Below, in pieces: positions 34,949 to 43,582 of a stretch of 64,000 bases of DNA (position 1 is its first letter; each line of letters starts with the position of its first letter). A program made the translations under genes and the position numbers. Under the pieces are notes generated by a model, which searched no databases, was not told the origin of the DNA, and saw only the letters and a program-made list of their open reading frames with translations. The stretch is from JAAYZQ01 sp041300865 (lineage in GTDB: Bacteria > Chloroflexota > Anaerolineae > JAAYZQ01). The stretch is taken from contig JBFYTF010000172.1 in assembly GCA_041300865.1 (NCBI GenBank), positions 124,001 through 188,000 on the forward strand, read 5' to 3'.

Positions 34949-36811
34949 ATGCGCATTCTGGTAGTTACTCCCTATTACCTTCCCGATGCGGGGCCCAGCG
35001 CCTGGTTGTACGCCCTGCTTTGCGAGCAGTTGGTCCGCCGCGGAAACGAAGTCACGGTCGTGGCGGCCGTGCCTCATTATCCTTCTGGCCGAGTTCCACC
35101 GTCATACCGCGCCCGTGGCCTCGAGCGCGAGATGCGGAACGGAGTCCAGGTCCTACGGGTGCCGGTTCCCTCCCTGGATCGCTCCCAGTTGGCGCTTCGT
35201 ATGCTCCAGTTTCTGTCCTTTCAACTGGGGGCAGCGTGGGTCGGGCGGAGATGCGAGTACGACGCACTCCTGGTCACCAACCCGGCCCTACACGCCGGCC
35301 TTGCCTTCGCTGCCCTTGGACCCTGGCGCCGCAAACCGGCAGTCTTTGCCGTAGCCGATGTCTACCCCGACGCCGGCATCGATCTTGGTATCTTCAGACA
35401 CAGGGCGGTGATCGCCGCCGTCGCGGCGCTGGAGCGCTTCTGCCTGGCGCGCGCGACCTCTGTCCGCATCATATCCGAGTCCTTTTCCGCACCCCTGGAG
35501 AGGCTAGGTGTGCCGCGCTCCAGGTTGGTCCTCATCTATGACTGGGTAGACAGCGACCTGATCCGTCCCTTGCCGCGCCACAACGCCTTCTCGCAGGAAC
35601 ATGGCCTCGACGGCAAGTTTGTTGTGCTCTATGCCGGCAATATTGGACTCTCCCAGGGCCTGGAGCACGTGCTCGAGGCTGCCCGGCTGTTGTTAAAAGA
35701 GGACGATATCCAGTTCGTGATGGTCGGAGATGGGGCCAGCCTGCAGCAGGTGCGCTCTCGGGCCGAGCAGGCCGGGCTGCCGAACGTCACCTTTTTGCCC
35801 TTTCAACCCCGGGAGCGACTGCCCGAGGTGCTCGCCAGCGCCGATGTCTCGCTCGTGTCCTTGCAGCGGGGTGCGGCGGTGCGCTCGCTGCCGTCCAAGA
35901 CCTTCTCGATTCTCGCCAGTGGCCGGCCGCTAGTTGCGAGCCTCGACGAAGGGACGGATAGCTGGAATCTGATCCAACGCGCTCAGGCAGGGGTTTGTGT
36001 CCCGCCTGAATGCCCGGCACTGCTGGTCGATGCGATTCTGGCCCTGAAGCGCGATCTGCCCCTGGCCAACAGGATGGGGCGAAACGGGCGAGAGTATGCC
36101 CTGCGGCACCACTCCCCCGAAGCGGCAGCGATCCAGTTTGATGAGCTGTTCCATGCCATCGTGTCCTCGCCGCCACCCAAGAAGCGGAATGTGAGAAGGG
36201 TTACTCTGGCTGTCAAGCGCGCGTTCGACGTGCTTTTCGCCCTCACCCTGCTCGTGGTGCTGGCCCCTCTGCTGCTCCTGGTGGCGCTGGCCATCCGCCT
36301 GACTTCCCCCGGGCCGGTCCTCTTTCGCCATGAGCGGCTCGGCCGGCGCGGGGTGCCTTTTGCCTGTCTCAAGTTCCGCAGCATGGTCCGGGGCGCCGGC
36401 GCGCTCACAGCCCGAGACGCCCACGGGGCGACGGTCGTCGGCGCTGGCGACCCGCGAGTGACGCCCTTGGGCCGGATCCTGCGACAGTGGAGCGTGGACG
36501 AGCTGCCCCAGCTGTGGAACATTCTACGGGGTGAGATGAGCCTCGTCGGCCCTCGCCCCGACGAGGTGCTGGCCCTCGAGCTCTATAGCGAGCGCGAGCG
36601 GCTCAAGCTGGAGATGCGGCCGGGCCTAACCGGGCTTGCCACGGTGAACGGCCGCAACAGCATCCCCTGGCCTGAGCGCCTGGAGTGGGATGCCAGGTAC
36701 GTGGAGGACTTTACCCTAAAACTGGATCTGATCATCCTTTGGCGCACGGCGGGGGTAGTCCTGCGGCGGGAGGGGATCTATACCTCTGAAGCTCGCAGTG
36801 GCGGAGGATGA
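34949..36811 (+). CDS. GT4 glycosyltransferase fused to a monotopic phosphoglycosyl transferase
   Basis: 620 aa. Residues 1-405 are a WbuB-like GT4 (VVTPYYLPDAGPSAW; VVLYAGNIGLSQGLEHVL; LPSKTFSILASGRP). Residues 415-620 are a bacterial sugar transferase: KRAFDVLFAL re-entrant helix, GPVLFRHERLG, FACLKFRSMV, WSVDELPQLWNILRGEMSLV, GLTGLATVNGRN. Fused, the enzyme could put sugar-1-phosphate on the lipid and add the second sugar. ATG 34949 has GGAGG 10 bp upstream and follows the acyltransferase by 1 bp. It is the second phosphoglycosyl transferase of the window. Confidence 0.9.
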   Translation: MRILVVTPYYLPDAGPSAWLYALLCEQLVRRGNEVTVVAAVPHYPSGRVPPSYRARGLEREMRNGVQVLRVPVPSLDRSQLALRMLQFLSFQLGAAWVGRRCEYDALLVTNPALHAGLAFAALGPWRRKPAVFAVADVYPDAGIDLGIFRHRAVIAAVAALERFCLARATSVRIISESFSAPLERLGVPRSRLVLIYDWVDSDLIRPLPRHNAFSQEHGLDGKFVVLYAGNIGLSQGLEHVLEAARLLLKEDDIQFVMVGDGASLQQVRSRAEQAGLPNVTFLPFQPRERLPEVLASADVSLVSLQRGAAVRSLPSKTFSILASGRPLVASLDEGTDSWNLIQRAQAGVCVPPECPALLVDAILALKRDLPLANRMGRNGREYALRHHSPEAAAIQFDELFHAIVSSPPPKKRNVRRVTLAVKRAFDVLFALTLLVVLAPLLLLVALAIRLTSPGPVLFRHERLGRRGVPFACLKFRSMVRGAGALTARDAHGATVVGAGDPRVTPLGRILRQWSVDELPQLWNILRGEMSLVGPRPDEVLALELYSERERLKLEMRPGLTGLATVNGRNSIPWPERLEWDARYVEDFTLKLDLIILWRTAGVVLRREGIYTSEARSGGG

Positions 36812-36827
36812 CGAGGGGGAGGCGGGC

Positions 36828-37679
36828 ATGTACGAGATCCTGGCAGAAGAGGTGACCATCGGCCGCGGCTCCGTCATCGAGGACGGGGTCAAGATTCAGG
36901 GGCGCTCCAACAAGCTGGCCAGGCGGGTGGAGATTGGCGACAATGCGTTCATTGGCTACAATACACGGGCGTTTGTCGACGAGCTCGTCATTGGCGACTA
37001 TACCATGCTGCACAATAACGCCTTTGTCGCCGGCGACCTGCCCTGCCGCATCGGGCACTGCTGCTGGATCGGGCAGCACACCATTCTGAACTCGACGGGC
37101 GGGCTGACCCTGGGCAACGGCGTCGGCGTGGGAGCCTATAGCCAGCTCTGGTCCCACATCCGCCACGGCGACACGCTCCAGGGCTGCCGCTGGAACAGCA
37201 GCCGGCCTCTGATCGTCGAGGACGACGTCTGGTTTGTTGGTCATTGCATTGTGTCTCCCGTCCACGCCTATGCCCGGAGCATGGCCTTGGTGGGCTCGGT
37301 GATCACCAGGGATATGGAGCCGAACCACGTCTACGCCGGAGTGCCGGCTCGCGACATCACCGACAAGGTGGGCCCGCAATTTCAGGAGGTCTCCCTTGAG
37401 GAAAAGGTTGCGGTGATGCGGGCCAAGCTGGACGAGTTCTATGCCCTCCATCCCGGGGAACCGGCCAGCATCGTCGTCGTCCGTTCCCGCGAAGAAGCGG
37501 CCCACCTGCCCCCTCAGGAGTACACCATCTTTGACGTCTCGACGCGCAGCTACAACCGGCGCCGGACCGAGGAAGAGTTTCGCTTCATGAAACATCTATT
37601 GCAGCTGATTAAATTCTTCCCTCGCGACGACTCCGCGCCGGACCCCCCCAGGTCGTCCGCTAAAAGGAGGGGTGGCTGA
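36828..37679 (+). CDS. Hexapeptide-repeat acyltransferase
   Basis: 283 aa. Left-handed beta-helix repeats throughout the first two thirds (VTIGRGSVIEDGVKI, VEIGDNAFIGYNT, LVIGDYTMLHNNA, LIVEDDVWFVGH). The C-terminal 90 residues form a separate alpha/beta extension unlike simple acetyltransferases. ATG 36828 with GGAGG 6 bp upstream is preferred to GTG 36798, which overlaps the previous gene. It may acylate an amino sugar made by the aminotransferase just downstream. Confidence 0.78.
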   Translation: MYEILAEEVTIGRGSVIEDGVKIQGRSNKLARRVEIGDNAFIGYNTRAFVDELVIGDYTMLHNNAFVAGDLPCRIGHCCWIGQHTILNSTGGLTLGNGVGVGAYSQLWSHIRHGDTLQGCRWNSSRPLIVEDDVWFVGHCIVSPVHAYARSMALVGSVITRDMEPNHVYAGVPARDITDKVGPQFQEVSLEEKVAVMRAKLDEFYALHPGEPASIVVVRSREEAAHLPPQEYTIFDVSTRSYNRRRTEEEFRFMKHLLQLIKFFPRDDSAPDPPRSSAKRRGG

Positions 37680-37697
37680 ATAGGCACCCAGCACACG

Positions 37698-38888
37698 ATG
37701 CGTACAGACTTCTTACCCTATGCCCTGCCGTCCATCGGCGAGGAAGAGATCGCCGAGGTCGTCGACTCGCTCCGGTCGGGCTGGCTGACCACCGGTCCCA
37801 AGGTCCAGCGACTGGAGCGTGACCTGGCCGCTTACCTGGGCGCCCGCCACACCCTGGCGGTCAGCTCCTGCACCGCGGCCCTGCACATCGCCCTCACCGC
37901 CCTGGGCATCGGCCCTGGGGACGAAGTGATCGTGCCGACCATGACCTTTTGCTCCACGGCCAACGTTGTCGTCCACTTGGGCGCCCGGCCCATCCTGGTG
38001 GATGTCGGCCCGGACTTTAACGTGACGGCTGGGGCCATCGAGGCGGCTCTGACGCCTCGCACGCGGGCCATCGTGCCGGTGCACTATGGCGGCCAGCCCT
38101 GTGACCTGGATGCCATCTACAGGCTCGCCACCCGCCACCGCCTGCCCGTCGTCCAGGACGCCGCACATGCCGTCGGCGCGCACTACCAAGGCGCAAAGAT
38201 CGGCTCGGATGCCCTTGCGGCGCCCCGATCTGTTGTCTGTTTTTCCTTCTACGCCATCAAGAACATGACCACCGGCGAGGGCGGCGCCATTGCCACCGCC
38301 GAGGACAAGCTGGCCGAAAAGATGCGCCTGCTCACGCTCCACGGCATGAGCCGTGACGCCTGGAAACGCTACACCGGCGCCGGCTCCTGGTACTACGAGG
38401 TCGTGCTGCCCGGCTACAAGGACAACATGACCGACATCCAGGCGGCCTTGGGCATCCACCAGCTGCGCAAGCTGGACGGCTTTATCGAGGTGCGCCGGCG
38501 CTACGCCCGGCTCTACGACGACGCCTTTGCCGCCCTGCCGGAGGTCGAGACGCCCCCCGTCCGGCCCGGCCGGTCTCACGTCTATCACCTCTACCCCATC
38601 CGCCTAGCTTTGGATCGGCTAACCATCGACCGCTCGCAGTTTATCGAGGAGCTCCGGGCGCGCGGCATCGGCAGCAGCGTGCACTTTGTCCCGGTCCACC
38701 TCCACCCCTTCTACGCCAGTGAGTTTGGCTATTGTCCGGGTGATCTGCCCTGCGCCGAGGATCTTTACCGGCGCATCATCTCCTTGCCCCTTTATCCGGC
38801 CATGACAGAAGACGACGTTGCCGACGTGATCCAGGCCGTGTTCGATGTGGTGCAGCGCTTTCGGAAGACAAAGGAGGGGGTGTCTTGA
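37698..38888 (+). CDS. DegT/DnrJ/EryC1-family PLP-dependent sugar aminotransferase
   Basis: 396 aa. Converts a keto sugar nucleotide to an amino sugar. VSSCTAALHIAL binds PLP phosphate, QDAAHAVGAHYQG contains the PLP-ring residue, and the Schiff-base Lys is in FYAIKNMTTGEGG (about residue 187). Family length is normal. It overlaps the next gene by 4 bp (TTGA). Adjacent acyltransferase and epimerase suggest an acylated amino sugar pathway. Confidence 0.9.
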   Translation: MRTDFLPYALPSIGEEEIAEVVDSLRSGWLTTGPKVQRLERDLAAYLGARHTLAVSSCTAALHIALTALGIGPGDEVIVPTMTFCSTANVVVHLGARPILVDVGPDFNVTAGAIEAALTPRTRAIVPVHYGGQPCDLDAIYRLATRHRLPVVQDAAHAVGAHYQGAKIGSDALAAPRSVVCFSFYAIKNMTTGEGGAIATAEDKLAEKMRLLTLHGMSRDAWKRYTGAGSWYYEVVLPGYKDNMTDIQAALGIHQLRKLDGFIEVRRRYARLYDDAFAALPEVETPPVRPGRSHVYHLYPIRLALDRLTIDRSQFIEELRARGIGSSVHFVPVHLHPFYASEFGYCPGDLPCAEDLYRRIISLPLYPAMTEDDVADVIQAVFDVVQRFRKTKEGVS

Positions 38889-40456
38889 ACCTGCGACGCT
38901 ATCTGACGTTGGAAACCCTTGCCCGCGTGGTAGTCGACGCGGCGATCGTCGCCGTCAGCTACCTCGTCGCCCTCGTCCTCCGCCTGTTGTGGCGCATCGC
39001 CGCCATGCCCGACTTTACCGCTCGCCAGGGATTGCGCGATGTGGCCCAGACCTATGCCCTCACCGCCTGGCTGCTGATCCTGATCTGCGTCGTGGTTTAT
39101 GGCCTGAGCGGGTTCTACTCGCGAGGCCGCTTCTACGCCAGCCGTTTCAAGGCCATCGCCATCCTGCAGGCCGTCAGCATTTCCTACCTTCTCTTCGGCC
39201 TAGCCATGTACGTGTACGTCACCCGCCGCGGGCCGGGCGAGACTCCTGGCGTGGCACTCGTGGTCGCCTGGGCCCTGACCCTCGGCCTCACCGAGGGCGC
39301 ACGCCTGTGGTCCGTATTGTGGCGGCAAGTCATCAAGCGCGAGGCACCGGCGCTCCGCCGGCTAGAGCAGGATGGGCGGGTCGACCACGTCCTCGTCGTC
39401 GGCGGGGCCGGCTACATCGGCTCGGTCCTTTGCCGCCAGCTCTTGCAACAGGGCTACTCGGTCCGGGTCCTGGACGCCCTGCTCTACGGCCGGGAACCGG
39501 TCGCCGACCTTCTGGGACATCACCGCTTCGAGCTGATCAAGGGCGACTCGCGCGACATTGGCGATGTCTTTCGCGCGATGCTGGACATGGATGCGGTGAT
39601 CCACCTGGGCGAGCTGGTCGGCGACCCGGCCTGCGCCCTGGACGAGAAACTGACCCTGGAGATCAATCTCGCTGCCACACGCATGCTCGCCGAGGCAGCC
39701 CGCGGGTACGGCATCAAGCGTTTTGTCTATGCCTCCTCCTGCAGCGTCTACGGGGCGGGCAGCGAGCTGCTCGACGAGCGCTCGGCCCTTAATCCCATTT
39801 CCCTTTATGCTCGAGCCAAGATCGGCTCGGAGCAGGCGCTTGCCGAGCTGGCCGGGCCCGACTTTCACCCGGTCATCCTCCGTCTGGCCACTGTCTATGG
39901 CTTGTCTCCCCGCCCGCGTTTCGACCTGGTGGTCAATTTGCTAACGGCGAAGGCTGCTAGTGAGGGCGAGATCACCGTCCTTGGCGGGCGCCAGTGGCGG
40001 CCCTTCGTCCATGTTGCCGACGTGGCGCGGGCCATCATCCTCTGCCTCGAGGCACCGCTCGCCCTGGTGGGGGGCCAGACCTTTAACGTCGGCTCCGACG
40101 AGCAGAACCTGACCATCGCTGAGGTGGGCGATCTGGTCCAGAGCCTTATCCCCGGTGCTCGCCTGTTGTGTCGTCAACAGGACGGCGACCAGCGCGACTA
40201 TCACGTCTCCTTTGCCCGTATCCGGCGCGAGCTGGGCTTTGTACCCGTGCACACCGTGCATGACGGGGTGAGGGAGATCGAAGCTGCGCTTCGCTCCGGC
40301 CGGGTTGGGGACTATCGCGACAAGCGCTACAGCAACTACCAGTTTCTGAGCGATCCGAGCGAGCGTTCTCTCATAGCGGCCCGCCACATCAACGGCCTGT
40401 ATGCGGCGCCCGGAGTGGGCACCCCGGCGCGCGGCCTGCAGACGGCGGAGGCCTGA
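38885..40456 (+). CDS. Membrane-anchored NAD-dependent sugar epimerase/dehydratase
   Basis: 523 aa. Residues 1-155 contain four TM helices resembling the membrane part of polyprenyl sugar transferases; residues 165-490 are an extended SDR with VVGGAGYIGSVL, YASSCSVYGAG and catalytic YARAK. CapD/PglF enzymes also join TM and SDR parts, but their NAD motif differs; this one is GalE/RmlB-like. TTG 38885 overlaps the previous stop, with GGAGGGGG upstream. It would hold a sugar-nucleotide reaction at the membrane. Confidence 0.8.
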   Translation: MNLRRYLTLETLARVVVDAAIVAVSYLVALVLRLLWRIAAMPDFTARQGLRDVAQTYALTAWLLILICVVVYGLSGFYSRGRFYASRFKAIAILQAVSISYLLFGLAMYVYVTRRGPGETPGVALVVAWALTLGLTEGARLWSVLWRQVIKREAPALRRLEQDGRVDHVLVVGGAGYIGSVLCRQLLQQGYSVRVLDALLYGREPVADLLGHHRFELIKGDSRDIGDVFRAMLDMDAVIHLGELVGDPACALDEKLTLEINLAATRMLAEAARGYGIKRFVYASSCSVYGAGSELLDERSALNPISLYARAKIGSEQALAELAGPDFHPVILRLATVYGLSPRPRFDLVVNLLTAKAASEGEITVLGGRQWRPFVHVADVARAIILCLEAPLALVGGQTFNVGSDEQNLTIAEVGDLVQSLIPGARLLCRQQDGDQRDYHVSFARIRRELGFVPVHTVHDGVREIEAALRSGRVGDYRDKRYSNYQFLSDPSERSLIAARHINGLYAAPGVGTPARGLQTAEA

Positions 40457-40470
40457 AGGTTCCGGCAGCG

Positions 40471-41763
40471 ATGGACGGTGACGTGATGCCAGCCGCCGAG
40501 ACAGGGGGCGCCGCGTCCGGCGGCGTGGCGGCCCTTGGCTGCCTCCTGGCCGGTCGGCCCTGCCCGGCGGATCCGGGGTGGGATTCGGTCGTTTCCCTGG
40601 CGCGTGACCACGACCTGTCTCCCCTCCTCTACTGGCGGGCCACGCACCCGCCGGCCGGGTCGGTGCTGCCGGCCGAGCTCTTACAGGAGCTCAAGAACGA
40701 TTTCTACCTGGCCCTACGGCGAACGATGCTGGCCGAGCGGCAGCTCGCCGAGCTGCTGGCAGCTCTGGGCCAGGCAGGAGTGCCCACCCTCGTCCTGAAG
40801 GGTTCCGCCGCCGGGGCCTTCTATCCGGACCCGGCCCTGCGTGTGTACGGCGACCTAGACTTTCTGGTGCCGAAATCACAAGTCCTTGAGGCAGAGCAGG
40901 TGCTCCGGGCTCTCGGTTATCGCTCGCCTCTGTCACGATCGTGGTGGCAGGAGCACTTCCAGCACCTGCCGCCGATGACCCGAAATCACGGCGAGCTGTG
41001 CGTCGAGGTACACTGGAGCCTTGCCCTTCCCGATGCCCACGCCGGCGGCCTGCCTGCCGAGGATGTCTGGGAGCGGAGCGTGGCGTGGACTCTCGGGCCC
41101 GGAGCCGGCCAACCCGCCCTGCGCCTGGACGACGTCGACACGGTCCTGCATCTCTGCTACCACGCTGCCGTGCAGCACCGGCTGTACCTGGGGCTGCGGC
41201 CCCTGGCGGATCTGGCTCAAGTCATAAGCAGCTGGGATCGGGACAAATGGCAGGCTCTGCTGGGCCGGGCACGTGCCTACGAGTTGGCGAGGCCCGTCGA
41301 GCTGGTCGTGGCCCTGGCCGGCAGGTGGCTGTCCCTTGAGCTCCCCCTGGAGGTTACCAGGACCCTTGAGCCCCTGCTTCCCGTCCTGGACGACTGGCTG
41401 GTCCGCCTGGCCTTTCCGAAAGCCGGAGGACCTGCGGCACTTGTCGTGGCCGGTAGCGCGCCGGGTCTCGGCGCGGGCCTGCGCCATCTCCTCTGGCACC
41501 TCTTTCTGCCGCGCGAGGGAATGGCAGTTACCTACGGCATCCCGGCCCGGTCGCCTTTCATCTGGCTGGCGTACGCGTGGCGGCCCTTTGACCTCCTCCG
41601 CAAACATGGCGGCCGGATGTGGCGCGTGTTGCAGGATGATAGGTCGGCTCGCTCAGCCTGGACTGCTGAGGTCTGGCTCGAGCGTTGGCTGCGTGGTCGG
41701 GACGGAGCGCCGCTTGCCAGCAGGGCCGGGCTGGGGCTGGACAAGGAGCCGATAAGCGAGTAA
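40471..41763 (+). CDS. Nucleotidyltransferase-fold protein (NTP_transf_5 type)
   Basis: 430 aa. The segment VLKGSAAGAFYPDPALRVYGDLDFLV (residues about 109-134, cited as location) is typical of the family named nucleotidyltransferase family protein, often found in capsule and EPS loci. The G-D-L-D is the metal-binding pair; a later VEVHWSL adds the third acidic residue. The biochemical role of the family is not settled. Its 3' end carries the second EPS promoter. Confidence 0.75.
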   Translation: MDGDVMPAAETGGAASGGVAALGCLLAGRPCPADPGWDSVVSLARDHDLSPLLYWRATHPPAGSVLPAELLQELKNDFYLALRRTMLAERQLAELLAALGQAGVPTLVLKGSAAGAFYPDPALRVYGDLDFLVPKSQVLEAEQVLRALGYRSPLSRSWWQEHFQHLPPMTRNHGELCVEVHWSLALPDAHAGGLPAEDVWERSVAWTLGPGAGQPALRLDDVDTVLHLCYHAAVQHRLYLGLRPLADLAQVISSWDRDKWQALLGRARAYELARPVELVVALAGRWLSLELPLEVTRTLEPLLPVLDDWLVRLAFPKAGGPAALVVAGSAPGLGAGLRHLLWHLFLPREGMAVTYGIPARSPFIWLAYAWRPFDLLRKHGGRMWRVLQDDRSARSAWTAEVWLERWLRGRDGAPLASRAGLGLDKEPISE

Positions 41764-41766
41764 AAT
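41738..41766 (+). promoter_or_regulatory. Second EPS promoter, before the Wzz/BY-kinase gene
   Basis: TGGACA (41738-41743), 17 bp spacer, TAAAAT (41761-41766), overlapping the stop of the upstream gene. The CGAGTAAAATGC around the -10 box is identical to that of the 17734 promoter. An 85-base leader follows. Confidence 0.6.
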
Positions 41767-41857
41767 GCGGTTACTCTGGACCTCTGGTAGCGTAACAGCG
41801 CGAACGCCGCCCTGGTGCCTTTCGGCCCCGGCCGGAGATCGCTCGATGGAGAGCTAG

Positions 41858-43555
41858 ATGGAAATCAGGCAGTATTGGAATGTCTTCAAGAAGTGGCTTT
41901 GGCTGCTCGCCCTAGGTGCCCTCCTCGCGGGCGGCATCGCCTACGCGGTCAACCGCAACACGACGCCAGTCTACCTGGCCGGTACAACACTCATGGTTAC
42001 GCCCGGCTCTGCCCCGTCCCTGGACAATTACAACGCCCTCTATGCTGCCGAGCGCCTGGGCCGCACCTACGCCGAGCTGCTGTCCAGCGGGCCGGTCATG
42101 GAAGAGACGGAGCGCCGCCTGGCGCAGATGGCCAGCACGGATCCTACCCTCGGCGACCAGGGGTCGGGCTTTGCCGCGTCGGCGCAGCCCGTGAGCGAAA
42201 CGCAGCTCCTCAGCCTGCAGGTGACAGGCACCGACCCGCAGCTCATCGCGGCCGCGGCCGATCTCCTCGTAGAAGTCTTTGGCGAGTGGCTGCTCAACAT
42301 CCAGCAGTCGCGCTACGGCGAGTCCAAGGCCAGCCTGCAGGCCGAGATGGGCCGCGTCCAGACCAGCATCCAGGAGCTCGAGGCGGCCATCCGTGATTTG
42401 CAGGCGCGACAGCAGGAGGCGGATGCCAACGAGCTGGCGCGCCTCCAGGATCAGCTTACGCAGTACCGCAGCAGTTACTCCACTCTGCTCAACAGCTACT
42501 CGAATATCGCCCTGGCTGAAGCTAGCACAGGCGACACGGTAACCGTCGTCTCCAGGGCGGAGGTGCCCAGGGTCCCTATCCGGCCGCAAGTAATGCGCAA
42601 TAGCCTGTTGGCGGCTGTGGCGGGTGTTCTGTTTGCAGCGGGCATCGCCTTCCTCATAGAATTCCTGGACGACACGGTGAAGACGCCCAGTGATGCGCAG
42701 CAGGCTGGGCTGAACGTGCTGGCCACCGTGCAGCGCGCGGGCAGCAACGGCAAGAAGCGGCCCCAGGAGCTCTTTGCCTTGAGCGAAGCCCGCTCGCCGG
42801 TGGGCGAAGCCTACCGTACTCTGCGCACCAACCTCCAGTTCTCTTCTCTCGACCGGCCCTTGCGCTGCCTGGTAGTCACCAGTGCCCTGGCGACTGAGGG
42901 CAAGACTACGACGGTCGCGAATCTGGCCGTGGTCATGGCCCAGGGTGGCAAGCGCGTGGTGCTCGTCGATGCCGACCTGCGCCGGCCGTCGGTCCATCGC
43001 GTCTTTGGGCTGCCCAACCGGGGCGGGCTGACCGATGCCCTGGTGCAAGAGCTGGCGGCACTCAACGGCTTCTTGCAGGACACTGGCGTGGAGAACCTGC
43101 GGGTTCTGACCTCGGGCCCTATCCCACCCAATCCGCAGGAGCTTCTCGCTTCGCAGCGCATGGAGGAGCTGCTGCACCGGCTACAGAGCGAGGCCGACAT
43201 CGTTCTCATCGACACGCCGCCCTCCCTGGTGGTGGCGGACGCCAACGTCCTGGCCGCCCGCACCGACGGCGTCGTGCTGGTGGTGAACGCCGACCGGACG
43301 CGTCGCGTCGCCGTGCAGCAGGCGACCGAGGACCTGCGCCAGGTGGGTGCCAATCTGCTGGGCGGTGTGCTGAACATGGTTGACATCCGCCGGGGGCGGG
43401 GTGCCGGCTATTACTCCTACCATGGCTACTACTATTCTCAGTATTATGGCGAGCAGGAAGCCGGTCGCCGGCGCGGGCTGCGGGGCTGGTGGCGCCGCCT
43501 GAGACGCAAGAAAAAGGTAGGCGCGCACCGGGGCCCGGTGAGCCCGGCGCCCTAG
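41858..43555 (+). CDS. Polysaccharide co-polymerase and bacterial tyrosine kinase (Wzz-BY-kinase)
   Basis: 565 aa. Controls EPS chain length. TM helix near residues 14-30, a periplasmic-type coiled-coil region (about 145-205), second TM about 250-270, then a BY-kinase domain. The kinase has Walker A ALATEGKTTT (about residue 347), A' VVLVDADLRRP and Walker B IVLIDTPP, ending with a Tyr-rich tail GYYSYHGYYYSQYYGE, the autophosphorylation cluster. Both halves are on one chain as in proteobacterial Wzc, not split as in most Firmicutes. GGAGAGCTAG precedes the ATG. Confidence 0.93.
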   Translation: MEIRQYWNVFKKWLWLLALGALLAGGIAYAVNRNTTPVYLAGTTLMVTPGSAPSLDNYNALYAAERLGRTYAELLSSGPVMEETERRLAQMASTDPTLGDQGSGFAASAQPVSETQLLSLQVTGTDPQLIAAAADLLVEVFGEWLLNIQQSRYGESKASLQAEMGRVQTSIQELEAAIRDLQARQQEADANELARLQDQLTQYRSSYSTLLNSYSNIALAEASTGDTVTVVSRAEVPRVPIRPQVMRNSLLAAVAGVLFAAGIAFLIEFLDDTVKTPSDAQQAGLNVLATVQRAGSNGKKRPQELFALSEARSPVGEAYRTLRTNLQFSSLDRPLRCLVVTSALATEGKTTTVANLAVVMAQGGKRVVLVDADLRRPSVHRVFGLPNRGGLTDALVQELAALNGFLQDTGVENLRVLTSGPIPPNPQELLASQRMEELLHRLQSEADIVLIDTPPSLVVADANVLAARTDGVVLVVNADRTRRVAVQQATEDLRQVGANLLGGVLNMVDIRRGRGAGYYSYHGYYYSQYYGEQEAGRRRGLRGWWRRLRRKKKVGAHRGPVSPAP

Positions 43556-43582
43556 CGGCAAGCCTGATACGCTCTAGTTGGC

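Noticed and set aside
41912..43177. 421-codon open frame antisense to the Wzz/BY-kinase gene
   Set aside because: The sense strand has full Walker motifs and a Tyr cluster; the antisense product has no recognisable features.
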